64,000 nucleotides of DNA from the NCBI RefSeq assembly GCF_006716645.1, contig NZ_VFPL01000002.1, forward strand, positions 405,882 through 469,881, read 5' to 3'. Numbering within the stretch: the first letter of the stretch is position 1; each line of letters starts with the position of its first letter. The notes under the pieces are model-generated. The model ran no database searches and was not told the origin of the DNA. It was given only the letters and a program-made list of their open reading frames with translations. The position numbers and the translations under genes were made by a program. Positions 7,956 through 15,975 of the stretch are shown in pieces. This DNA comes from Arcticibacter tournemirensis. GTDB lineage: Bacteria > Bacteroidota > Bacteroidia > Sphingobacteriales > Sphingobacteriaceae.

Positions 7956-8663
7956 ATGAAATATAAGCGTATCCTCTTAAAACTGAGCGGCGAATCGTTA
8001 ATGGGCGATAAACAGTATGGCATTGACAGCGACCGGGTGCTGCAATATGCACGCGACATTAAAGCTGTTTTTGATAAAGGAATCGAAATTGCTATTGTTA
8101 TTGGAGGAGGAAACATCTTCCGTGGTTTAAGTGCTGAGAAATCAGGAATGGACCGCGTTCAGGCCGACTATATGGGTATGCTTGCAACGGTAATTAACAG
8201 CATGGCCCTGCAGGATGCACTTGAAAAGCTGAGCGTTAAAACACGGCTTATGACAGCTATTAAAATGGAGCAGATCTGCGAACCTTTTATCCGCCGACGG
8301 GCTGTACGTCACCTCGAAAAAAGACGTATTGTGATTTTCGGAGCGGGCACAGGTAATCCCTATTTTACTACCGACACCTGCGCTTCCCTGCGTGCAATAG
8401 AAGTTCAGGCCGACGTTGTATTGAAAGGCACCCGCGTTGATGGCATTTACACGGCCGATCCGGAGAAATTCCCTGAAGCTGTAAAATATGATGAGATCAC
8501 CTTCCAGGAAGTCTACGACAGGGGACTGAATGTTATGGATATGACTGCTTTTACACTTTGCCAGGAAAACAAGCTTCCGATCATCGTGTTTGACATGAAT
8601 AAACCGGGTAACTTTATGCGTATTGCAAACGGAGATACTATCGGAACTTTAGTAAGAGGATAA
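7956..8663 (+). CDS. pyrH: UMP kinase
   Basis: Hexameric bacterial UMP kinase (UMP + ATP to UDP), 235 residues. It shows the amino-acid-kinase fold signatures [14 protein letters not shown] at the N-terminus, [11 protein letters not shown], and [17 protein letters not shown] for the nucleotide pocket. Starts at ATG 7956 and lies 38 bp upstream of frr. The pyrH-frr pairing is widespread in bacteria. Confidence 0.97.
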   Translation: MKYKRILLKLSGESLMGDKQYGIDSDRVLQYARDIKAVFDKGIEIAIVIGGGNIFRGLSAEKSGMDRVQADYMGMLATVINSMALQDALEKLSVKTRLMTAIKMEQICEPFIRRRAVRHLEKRRIVIFGAGTGNPYFTTDTCASLRAIEVQADVVLKGTRVDGIYTADPEKFPEAVKYDEITFQEVYDRGLNVMDMTAFTLCQENKLPIIVFDMNKPGNFMRIANGDTIGTLVRG

Positions 8664-8701
8664 AAAAATAAGTAATTTTATAGCCTGATATAAAGATTTT
8701 T

Positions 8702-9265
8702 ATGAATGACCTTATAAAGAAACAGCTTAACGATGCAAAAACACTGATGGATAAAGCCGTCGATCACGCCGATAGTGAACTGACCAAGATCCGTGCAGGT
8801 AAGGCAATGCCATCCATGCTCGACAGTGTAATGGTTGAATATTATGGCAATCCAACACCGCTTACACAGGTGGCAAGCGTCAATACTCCCGATGCACGCA
8901 CATTGGTAGTTCAGCCCTGGGAGAAAGCTTTGCTCCCTAAAATTGAAAAAGCGATTGTTGACTCAAATGTTGGCCTCAATCCTCAGAACGATGGATTGGT
9001 GATCCGCCTAAATGTTCCTCCTCTTACCGAAGAACGCCGTCGCGATCTTGTGAAGAAAGTGAAAGAAGAAGCAGAAAAAGGAAGAATTGCCATACGGAAT
9101 ATCCGTAAAGATACAAATGGAAAAATTCAGCGCCTAAAAGCTGAAGGTGTGTCGGAAGACGAAATAAAAGGCGGCGAAGCCGAAGTACAGAAACTCACAG
9201 ATAGCTATATCGTGAAAGTCGACAAGCTGGCTGAAGTGAAGGAAAAAGATATTATGACCGTCTGA
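8702..9265 (+). CDS. frr: Ribosome recycling factor
   Basis: RRF splits post-termination ribosomes with EF-G. 187 residues, normal length. Recognised from LTKIRAGKAMPSMLDSVMVEYYG, the central TPLTQVASVNTPDARTLVVQPWE, and LNVPPLTEERRRDLVKKVK. A hairpin terminator follows at 9298. Confidence 0.97.
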   Translation: MNDLIKKQLNDAKTLMDKAVDHADSELTKIRAGKAMPSMLDSVMVEYYGNPTPLTQVASVNTPDARTLVVQPWEKALLPKIEKAIVDSNVGLNPQNDGLVIRLNVPPLTEERRRDLVKKVKEEAEKGRIAIRNIRKDTNGKIQRLKAEGVSEDEIKGGEAEVQKLTDSYIVKVDKLAEVKEKDIMTV

Positions 9266-9297
9266 CGAAGCTGACAGCTCAAAAAATTCATCTGAAT

Positions 9298-9349
9298 AAA
9301 GTAATAATAAGGGGAATGGTGTTTGAACGTCATTCCCTTTATTACTTTT
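9298..9349 (+). terminator. Hairpin terminator after frr, overlapping the next promoter
   Basis: The arms 9298-9318 and 9331-9349 are inverted repeats (core GGGGAATG paired with CATTCCC, extended by AAAGTAATA/TATTACTTT). The right arm continues into T-rich sequence that also forms the -7 element of the following gene. Confidence 0.65.
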
Positions 9350-9350
9350 G
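9322..9350 (+). promoter_or_regulatory. Promoter of the ABC exporter gene
   Basis: A TTTG at 9322-9325, 17 bp, and TACTTTTG at 9343-9350. The ATG at 9356 is only 5 nt past the -7 element, so the message would be leaderless or nearly so. This favours ATG 9356 over an in-frame TTG at 9323. Confidence 0.55.
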
Positions 9351-9355
9351 TAAGA

Positions 9356-11104
9356 ATGAAGCTGCTTTACAATTACCTGAAAAATTACAAGGGGCTGATA
9401 GCTTTCGCCCTGCTCCTTGCGGCAATCAACCAGATCTTCTCTTTCCTGGATCCCTGGATCTTCAGGAAGATCATCGATAAATACGTAACACATTACCAAA
9501 ACTACACCACTGAGGAATTCTTTAAGGGGGCGGGGATGCTTATCCTGGCAGCAATGGGCGTGGCGATGGTGTCGAGGATTGCTAAAAACTTCCAGGACTA
9601 TTATGTCAATGTGATCACTCAGCGCCTGGGCGCCCGGATATATTCTGATGGCCTTGCCCATTCGCTCGAGCTTCCATACCAGGTTTTTGAAGACCAGCGG
9701 AGCGGCGAAACACTGGGCATCCTACAGAAAGTTCGCATTGATACCGAAAAGCTGATCATCGCTACCATAAACATACTCTTTACGAGCATTATCGGCATCA
9801 TTTTCGTTTTCATCTATGCGGTTAATATTCATTGGCTGATTGCCGTTTTTTATATTGCCGTGATACCGGTCTTGGGGACCGTAAGCTCTGTATTGAGCAA
9901 GAAGATTAAGGTGGTTCAAAAGAACATTGTTTCAGAAACTACAGCGCTGGCGGGCTCTACCACAGAATCTCTCCGCAATATCGAACTGGTGAAAAGTTTG
10001 GGACTTTCCTCGCAGGAGATAAAAAGATTAAACAGCACTACCGACAAAATCCTTGGCCTCGAGCTAAAGAAGGTAAAATATGTTCGCAGTCTTAGCTTCG
10101 TCCAGGGCACGCTTGTTAACCTCCTGCGAAATGGTATCATCTTTCTGATGATGTTCCTGATCTACGACGGGCAGATCACCATTGGTGAATTCTTTTCGTT
10201 GTTCCTCTATTCCTTTTTCATCTTCGGCCCGCTTCAGGAGCTGGGCAACATTATTAATACCTATCGCGAAACTGAAGTCTCGCTGGCAAATTTTAAAAGC
10301 ATTATGAGCACTCCAAAGGAGGTCAGGCCATCTAACCCGGTTAGGATTGATCATATTACCGATCTGAGCTTCCAGAACGTCAGCTTTAAACATCTTACGG
10401 CCAACCGGAATGCTTTGAATCATATCAGCTTTAGCACAAAGAAAGGGCAGACTATCGCCTTTGTTGGCCCTTCGGGATCGGGTAAAACTACTTTGGTAAA
10501 GCTGCTGGTTGGACTCTATCTTCCGAAAGAGGGTCAGATCCTTTATAATCATGTCCCTTATTCTGATATCAATCTCGACCAGCTTAGAGAACAAATTGGT
10601 TTTGTGACTCAGGATACGCAGTTGTTTTCAGGAACGATTCGCGAAAACCTTCTTTTTGTCCGTCCCGAAGCTACAGATGCAGAGTGCATGGAAGTTCTTC
10701 AGAAAGCGGCGTGTCAAACTCTGCTAGCCAGGGCCGATAAAGGTCTTGATACGATGATCGGAGAAGGAGGTGTGAAGGTTTCGGGTGGAGAGAAACAACG
10801 TCTTTCCATTGCGCGTTCTCTGCTACGCCGGCCGGATATTCTCGTATTCGACGAAGCTACTTCAGCCCTCGATTCGCTGACCGAAGAAGAAATTACCAAA
10901 ACGATTCGCGATGTATCGGTAATGGACGAACGAATCACTATCCTCATCGCTCACAGACTTTCTACCATCATGCATGCTGATCGTATTTATGTGCTTGAGA
11001 AAGGGGATATTGCCGAATCGGGGCGTCATCACGAGCTCCTCGAAGAAAGAGGCTTGTATTACGCCATGTGGAGACAACAAATCGGGGAGCGGGAAGAGGT
11101 GTAG
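9356..11104 (+). CDS. ABC exporter, fused membrane and ATPase domains
   Basis: Half-transporter of 582 residues in the MsbA/LmrA architecture: about six membrane helices in the first 310 residues, then an ATPase domain with Walker A (GPSGSGKTT), a Q-loop (GFVTQDTQLFSGTIRENL), signature VSGGEKQR, Walker B plus D-loop (ILVFDEATSALD) and switch histidine (LIAHRLSTI). Probably works as a homodimer; substrate not inferable. Start chosen at ATG 9356 because the alternative TTG at 9323 lies inside the promoter. A perfect hairpin follows the stop. Confidence 0.88.
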   Translation: MKLLYNYLKNYKGLIAFALLLAAINQIFSFLDPWIFRKIIDKYVTHYQNYTTEEFFKGAGMLILAAMGVAMVSRIAKNFQDYYVNVITQRLGARIYSDGLAHSLELPYQVFEDQRSGETLGILQKVRIDTEKLIIATINILFTSIIGIIFVFIYAVNIHWLIAVFYIAVIPVLGTVSSVLSKKIKVVQKNIVSETTALAGSTTESLRNIELVKSLGLSSQEIKRLNSTTDKILGLELKKVKYVRSLSFVQGTLVNLLRNGIIFLMMFLIYDGQITIGEFFSLFLYSFFIFGPLQELGNIINTYRETEVSLANFKSIMSTPKEVRPSNPVRIDHITDLSFQNVSFKHLTANRNALNHISFSTKKGQTIAFVGPSGSGKTTLVKLLVGLYLPKEGQILYNHVPYSDINLDQLREQIGFVTQDTQLFSGTIRENLLFVRPEATDAECMEVLQKAACQTLLARADKGLDTMIGEGGVKVSGGEKQRLSIARSLLRRPDILVFDEATSALDSLTEEEITKTIRDVSVMDERITILIAHRLSTIMHADRIYVLEKGDIAESGRHHELLEERGLYYAMWRQQIGEREEV

Positions 11105-11107
11105 TAG

Positions 11108-11140
11108 TTCCCGAAAGAAAACGAAGTTTTCTTTCGGGAA
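11108..11140. terminator. Perfect 15-bp hairpin after the ABC gene
   Basis: TTCCCGAAAGAAAAC pairs with GTTTTCTTTCGGGAA across a 3-nt loop (11123-11125). There is no T-tract, so it may act as a 3'-end stabiliser or pause hairpin rather than a classical terminator. Confidence 0.6.
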
Positions 11141-11144
11141 GGTT

Positions 11145-11235
11145 GTCAGCTGTCAGAAATCAGCAATCAGATTTGACTGGCATGAAATGGTGAACGCAAT
11201 TAGCTGGCAGAGATTAGCAATCAGCTTTAGCTAGC
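11145..11235. repeat. Heptad-repeat array (AGCAATC word family)
   Basis: Units GTCAGCT, GTCAGAA, ATCAGCA, ATCAGAT (11145-11172), a more degenerate middle, then TAGCTGG, CAGAGAT, TAGCAAT, CAGCTTT, AGCTAGC (11201-11235), all in 7-bp register. The same words recur at 56775-56816. Confidence 0.7.
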
Positions 11236-11281
11236 GTTAAATAGTGAAAAAAGTTTTTCTATATTTATAAAAAAACCAACA

Positions 11282-11506
11282 ATGAACACATTACTATTCC
11301 TTAACATCGGAGCATCAGAACTTTTAATAGTCGCTTTATTGCCGCTGATCCTTATGATTTTTTGCCTTGTGGATGTCTTACGCTCAGATTTCAAAGATCG
11401 TAGCATAAAACCTTTATGGTGCCTTGTAATAATATTAGCGCCTTTTTTCGGATCCCTTATCTACCTATTGGCAGTGAGAAACCAGAAGATTCAATACCAT
11501 CGTTAG
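11282..11506 (+). CDS. Small PLDc_N-domain membrane protein
   Basis: 74-residue protein with two membrane helices (about residues 12-30 and 44-63) and the PLDc_N pattern: LLPLILMIFCLVDVLRSDF, then KPLWCLVIILAPFFGSLIYLL. This domain is found at the N-terminus of cardiolipin-synthase-like enzymes but also stands alone in many Bacteroidota; its function alone is unknown. TATATTTA just upstream may be its -7 element. Monocistronic; the 235 bp to the next gene hold nothing I recognise. Confidence 0.8.
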   Translation: MNTLLFLNIGASELLIVALLPLILMIFCLVDVLRSDFKDRSIKPLWCLVIILAPFFGSLIYLLAVRNQKIQYHR

Positions 11507-11741
11507 CCGCAGGTTACTCCATGGTTTTAGCATACTACTAGTGTTATGTTAAGTCAAACATGACTTGTTTCTTACTATCGGTCGTTATGCTTTAAGCTTA
11601 GTACTTATTACGTATAAATTAACACTAGACCAATTGCCTTAGGGGGTAAAAGTGTTACACTTTATTGCCAGAAAGGCTTCAGTTTGATACAGAAGCCAGC
11701 TTAAGGGCAAGCCTAATGGCCGGCCACTGACTACATTCTTG

Positions 11742-13013
11742 TTATTTTTCGTGGATCTCCTTCAACCCCAACGGTACCAGAGCCTTCGTTTTCAGATACG
11801 TTAAGCTCACTACTATAAGCGTCATGGTTCCTCCAAAAATTACGGCAGGAACAGTCCCCATTAGCTTAGCTGTGAGCCCGGATTCGAATGCCCCGATTTC
11901 ATTGGAAGAGCCTATAAACATAGAGTTCACCGCTGAAACCCGGCCACGCATATCGTCGGGAGTTAGCAGCTGCATAATGGTGGAGCGGATCACCACGCTT
12001 ACACTATCGAACACTCCTTCAAAGAAGAGGAATATTAAAGTAAGATAAAAGCTGGTAGACAGTCCGTAACAAATGATGGAAACGCCGAAGCCGGTGACGG
12101 CAATTAAAAGGTTCCGCCAGGGTTTATTCATAGGGGAATGGCGGGCCATAATCAACATCGTAATTACTGCACCAACGGCTGGTGCCGCACGCATAAGTCC
12201 GAACTGCTCTGCTCCTACGTGCAGCACCTCACTGGCAATTACCGGGATCAGGGCAACGGCCCCTCCGAAAAACACGGAGAACATGTCGAGACTCATCGCG
12301 CCGAGCATCATCCTGTTACTGAACACAAATTTTATACCCACCGAAAGGTTCTGAAATATATTTTCCCGGGGGACGAACTGCGGCGGCATCTTCCTTAGAA
12401 AAAAAAGACAGCTGAAAGCTGCAATCATAAACACTAGTATAATTAGGAAAGTTAGCGAAACACCCCCATACGCGTAAATCAGTCCCCCTGCTGCCGGTCC
12501 GGCGATGGAAGCAACCTGATAGCCGGTACTGTTCCAGGTAGAGGAATTGGGATAGTGCTCGCGTGGAACCACCTGTGCCATGATCGAAAACGTGGCAGGC
12601 CCCATAAAACCGCGACAGATACCTATACAGAAAATCATGACGTATACAATTCCGACAATATGCCCGGCTCCCAGTTTAGCGGTCAATGCCGGAAGAGTTA
12701 TGAGGTATAAGATGGCAGAACAGGTGAACATGCCGCCAATAATGATCTTAAGTAAGCCGGTCTTCTCCGATTTGTCAGCTACATAACCTCCATAGAGTGC
12801 AATGCCGATAGCTGGAATAGCCTCCGAAAGACCAATCATGCCAAGGGAAAGGGGATCTTTCGTCAAATGATAGATATACCACCCAATTACCACCGCCTGA
12901 ATCTGATAACCAAATGTCAGGAAAAACCTCATTATTAAATAAGCACGGAATTCGGGAAACCGCAGAGCGGCATAAGCATCTTTTCGGGGAGGCTGTGAAC
13001 TATCTGTATCCAT
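11742..13013 (-). CDS. MFS transporter of the EntS-like (MFS_3) type
   Basis: Major facilitator protein of 423 residues with about 12 membrane helices. It begins AALRFPEFRAYLIMRFFLT, typical of the MFS_3 group that includes the enterobactin exporter EntS and tetracycline or macrolide pumps, and has the loop 2-3 motif GGYVADKSEKTG and the cavity motif GPAAGGLIYAYGG. Probably a proton-driven exporter; substrate unknown. It stands between a plus-strand membrane gene and recG with no evident operon partner. Confidence 0.85.
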   Translation of the reverse strand: MDTDSSQPPRKDAYAALRFPEFRAYLIMRFFLTFGYQIQAVVIGWYIYHLTKDPLSLGMIGLSEAIPAIGIALYGGYVADKSEKTGLLKIIIGGMFTCSAILYLITLPALTAKLGAGHIVGIVYVMIFCIGICRGFMGPATFSIMAQVVPREHYPNSSTWNSTGYQVASIAGPAAGGLIYAYGGVSLTFLIILVFMIAAFSCLFFLRKMPPQFVPRENIFQNLSVGIKFVFSNRMMLGAMSLDMFSVFFGGAVALIPVIASEVLHVGAEQFGLMRAAPAVGAVITMLIMARHSPMNKPWRNLLIAVTGFGVSIICYGLSTSFYLTLIFLFFEGVFDSVSVVIRSTIMQLLTPDDMRGRVSAVNSMFIGSSNEIGAFESGLTAKLMGTVPAVIFGGTMTLIVVSLTYLKTKALVPLGLKEIHEK

Positions 13014-13082
13014 TTTATTAGTAGCTATAGGCAGTCGGGTGTCGGCAAAAAGCTTTCAGAATGAACAAATATACATAATCCA

Positions 13083-13163
13083 TCTTGATTCCTGTATTCT
13101 GATACCTGTATCTTGGTACTTGATTCCTGTATCTTGATTCTTGATACTAGACACTTGATACTA
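13083..13163. repeat. Heptad-repeat array after recG
   Basis: Eleven consecutive units in perfect 7-bp register: TCTTGAT, TCCTGTA, TTCTGAT, ACCTGTA, TCTTGGT, ACTTGAT, TCCTGTA, TCTTGAT, TCTTGAT, ACTAGAC, ACTTGAT. The array ends 3 bp from the recG stop codon. Confidence 0.9.
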
Positions 13164-13166
13164 TCC

Positions 13167-15263
13167 TCACGATATCTTATTCCAGCTAATCGCAGGAGTT
13201 TTCCGGAGAAAGTATTCTTTTAAGAGAACATTTTTATCTGTGTTCAGTTCAGGGTCATCCTCAAAGATCCGGATGACGGCATCTCTTGCTTCCTGGAGGA
13301 TGTGCTGATCATGGGCAAGGTCGGCCAGTTTCAGGTCGAGCACACCACTTTGCTGTGTACCTTCAATATTACCAGGTCCGCGTAGTTGCAGGTCGGTTTC
13401 GGATATTTCAAAACCGTCGTTCGTTTTAACCATCGTCTGAAGCCGTATTCTAGCCTCCCTGCTTAATTTATTCCCGCTCATCAGCACACAATACGACTGT
13501 TCCGCTCCGCGCCCCACACGGCCTCTCAGCTGATGCAGCTGCGACAAGCCAAAACGTTCGGCATTCTCTATAATCATCACACTGGCATTCGGAACATTTA
13601 CGCCAACTTCGATAACCGTCGTTGCCACCATAATCTGCGTCTCGCCCTTCACGAACCGCTGCATCTCAAAATCCTTATCTGCAGCCTTCAACTTACCGTG
13701 GACGATACTGATCCTGTATTGCGGAAGGGGAAACTCACGTGATATGGCTTCAATTCCGGCTTCAAGATACAAGAGGTCCAGTTTTTCACTCTCTTTTATT
13801 AATGGATAAACGATATAGACCTGACGTCCCTTTGCGATCTCCTGCCGCATAAACCCAAACATCCGCAAGCGCTGGCTTTCAAACAAGTGGATAGTCTTAA
13901 TAGGCTTCCGGCCGGCAGGAAGTTCGTTAATAACGGAGATGTCAAGGTCGCCGTAAAGGGTCATCGCGAGGGTGCGGGGTATAGGCGTCGCCGTCATCAC
14001 CAGCACATGAGGCGGAACACTGTTCTTTCGCCATAACTTCGCCCGCTGTTCTACTCCAAAACGATGCTGCTCATCGATAACAGCAAGTCCCAGATTCTTG
14101 AACTGTACCTCATCCTCAATGAGTGCATGGGTGCCTACCAGTATATTGAGTGATCCATCCTGCAGAGCCTGGTGTATTATCCTGCGTTCCTTCTTAGGCG
14201 TAGAGCCGCACAATAAGGCCATGTTAATAAATCCCTGGCCCATCATCTTTTCAAGAGAAGCATAGTGCTGCTTTGCCAGGATTTCGGTAGGAGCCATCAT
14301 ACAAGTTTGGAAACCATTATCAATGGCCAAGAGCATACTCATTAAGGCTACCACGGTTTTGCCACTACCTACATCCCCCTGAAGCAGCCGGTTCATCTGG
14401 ATACCTTTTTGAGTGTCCTGTCTGATTTCCTTTAGCACCTTCTTTTGAGCATTGGTAAGATCGAAGGGTAATTTATCCGAATAAAAGGCATTAAATTTCT
14501 CTCCCACCTGCCCGAACAATAGCCCGCGAAACTTGCCGGTACGTAGAAGCTTATTTCTGAGAAGCTTTAACTGGATAAAGAACAGTTCCTCAAATTTCAG
14601 GCGATGTCGCGCCGCTTCCAGACTATTCGGGTTCTGAGGAAAGTGAATTTGCTGAATAGCGTCAGCCTTATTAAGCAGCCTGTGCTTTGAACGAAGATAA
14701 TCGGGAATGGTTTCCTGGATGGATCTTCCAACAATTTCCAAAGCCGATGCCTGGAGACGTTGTAAACTCTTAGTATCCAGAAACGACTGTTTCAGCTTTT
14801 CGGTAGAGTTGTAGACGGGCTGCAAGGTGAGGTTTCCCTGTTTTACTGCAGATGGATTATATAACTCCAGCTCCGGGTGAGAAATGGAGAACCTGCCATT
14901 AAATTCCGTCGGCTTCCCGAACACAATAAACACGGCACCCGGCTGGACTAATTTGTCGGCCCAGCGAATACCCTGGAACCACACGAGCTCAAGTACGCCG
15001 GTATCATCCTTCAGCTGAGCCACCAGCCGCCGCGACTGCTTCTCACCAATAATTTCCTTTGATAAGACCCTCCCTATTACCTGAACCGAGGGCATATCTG
15101 CAGATACCTCCCTGATTTTGTAAAACCTTGTACGGTCTACGTAGCGGAAAGGAAAATGCTGTAATAAATCGTTAAACGTATAAACACCCAGCTCCTTCTT
15201 CAGCAGTTCAGCTTTTTGCTGTCCTACTCCTTTCAGGTACTCAATAGGCGTGTCTAAGTTCAA
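13167..15263 (-). CDS. recG: ATP-dependent DNA helicase RecG
   Basis: RecG remodels stalled replication forks and Holliday junctions. 698 residues, full length. The N-terminal wedge/OB domain holds LQHFPFRYVDRTRFY. The helicase core shows Walker A LLQGDVGSGKTVVAL near residue 295, DEQH box VIDEQHRFGVEQR, motif III MTATPIPRTLAMTLYGD, and the C-terminal RFGLSQLHQLRGRVGRG with the RecG-type DLQLRGPGNIEGTQQSG. Last gene of the DUF6728-ridA-recG series, 16 bp after ridA. Confidence 0.96.
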   Translation of the reverse strand: MNLDTPIEYLKGVGQQKAELLKKELGVYTFNDLLQHFPFRYVDRTRFYKIREVSADMPSVQVIGRVLSKEIIGEKQSRRLVAQLKDDTGVLELVWFQGIRWADKLVQPGAVFIVFGKPTEFNGRFSISHPELELYNPSAVKQGNLTLQPVYNSTEKLKQSFLDTKSLQRLQASALEIVGRSIQETIPDYLRSKHRLLNKADAIQQIHFPQNPNSLEAARHRLKFEELFFIQLKLLRNKLLRTGKFRGLLFGQVGEKFNAFYSDKLPFDLTNAQKKVLKEIRQDTQKGIQMNRLLQGDVGSGKTVVALMSMLLAIDNGFQTCMMAPTEILAKQHYASLEKMMGQGFINMALLCGSTPKKERRIIHQALQDGSLNILVGTHALIEDEVQFKNLGLAVIDEQHRFGVEQRAKLWRKNSVPPHVLVMTATPIPRTLAMTLYGDLDISVINELPAGRKPIKTIHLFESQRLRMFGFMRQEIAKGRQVYIVYPLIKESEKLDLLYLEAGIEAISREFPLPQYRISIVHGKLKAADKDFEMQRFVKGETQIMVATTVIEVGVNVPNASVMIIENAERFGLSQLHQLRGRVGRGAEQSYCVLMSGNKLSREARIRLQTMVKTNDGFEISETDLQLRGPGNIEGTQQSGVLDLKLADLAHDQHILQEARDAVIRIFEDDPELNTDKNVLLKEYFLRKTPAISWNKIS

Positions 15264-15279
15264 ACCTTCGCTTTTTTGC

Positions 15280-15660
15280 TTACGCTTTAGTTGCCACTAC
15301 AGAGATCTCCACATTCACATTTTTAGGCAACCCTGCAACGGCAATAGTTTCGCGTGCAGGAAAAGCGCCTGTAAAATACGAACCGTAAATCTCGTTAACG
15401 ACAGGAAACAGGCTCATATCAGAAAGGAAAATGGTGGTTTTCACAATATCTTCAAAGCTAAATTCTGCTTCCGCCAGTATAGCCGATAAGTTATCCATCA
15501 CTTGTTTTGTTTCATCCTCTACAGAGGAAAGCACCAATTCATTGTTTTGAGGATTGATCGCTATCTGTCCTGAAACGTATAAAAAACCATTTGCAACAAT
15601 AGCTTGATTGTAAGGGCCAATTGGCGCTGGAGCATTCGGGGTTTTGATAATCTGCTTCAT
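15280..15660 (-). CDS. ridA: RidA family reactive-intermediate deaminase
   Basis: Trimeric enamine/imine deaminase of the YjgF/YER057c/UK114 family, 126 residues. It hydrolyses 2-aminoacrylate and related intermediates released by PLP enzymes. Motifs: APAPIGPYNQAIVANGFLYV, SGQIAINPQ, and the C-terminal arginine context GAFPARETIAVAGLPKN. It follows the DUF6728 gene by 3 bp and precedes recG by 16 bp. Confidence 0.93.
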   Translation of the reverse strand: MKQIIKTPNAPAPIGPYNQAIVANGFLYVSGQIAINPQNNELVLSSVEDETKQVMDNLSAILAEAEFSFEDIVKTTIFLSDMSLFPVVNEIYGSYFTGAFPARETIAVAGLPKNVNVEISVVATKA

Positions 15661-15663
15661 ATT

Positions 15664-15804
15664 TTAAGAAAGCCAGTCTATGAGTTTATAAATAATTCCT
15701 GCGAGGAATATGAGTATTGCTATTGCGTTAATAATGTGCATCACCTTCAGGTTAAAGCTCTGAGGCCTGTCGGGGTTTCTTCTCCTGAAAAAATACATAG
15801 CCAT
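15664..15804 (-). CDS. DUF6728 family single-span membrane peptide
   Basis: 46-residue reading frame beginning MAMYFFRRRNPDRPQSFNLK, followed by one membrane helix (IINAIAILIFLAGIIYKLI) and ending DWLS. I recognise the pattern (MYFFRRRNPDRPQSFN...IYKLIDWL) as the small DUF6728 family of Sphingobacteria; function unknown. It starts at ATG 15804 (an in-frame ATG at 15798 is possible) and its stop lies 3 bp before the ridA start, so it leads the operon. Predicted inner-membrane, N-terminus positive-inside. Confidence 0.8.
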   Translation of the reverse strand: MAMYFFRRRNPDRPQSFNLKVMHIINAIAILIFLAGIIYKLIDWLS

Positions 15805-15824
15805 TAGGATGAATTATTTAGATG

Positions 15825-15855
15825 CAAACTAAGATAAACTTGTTTTATATGCAAG
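15825..15855 (-). promoter_or_regulatory. Probable promoter of the DUF6728-ridA-recG operon
   Basis: On the minus strand CTTG (15852-15855) is followed 19 bp later by TTAGTTTG (15825-15832), a one-mismatch match to TTTG-N19-TAnnTTTG. Confidence 0.45.
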
Positions 15856-15911
15856 TTTAAAAGCTTATTAAGCAACATCGCTCTCTTTCGTGCACAGAAT
15901 TCAAAAAGAGA

Positions 15912-15948
15912 GCAAAAAAAGAGAGGGCTCCTGACGGGAGCCCTCTTT
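15912..15948 (-). terminator. Rho-independent terminator of the OmpA-type gene
   Basis: Minus-strand stem AGAGGGCTCC paired with GGAGCCCTCT (15922-15931 with 15937-15946), followed by a T-run (A-run at 15914-15920 on the plus strand). Confidence 0.9.
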
Positions 15949-15975
15949 GATAATATGCTTAAATACTATATTATC

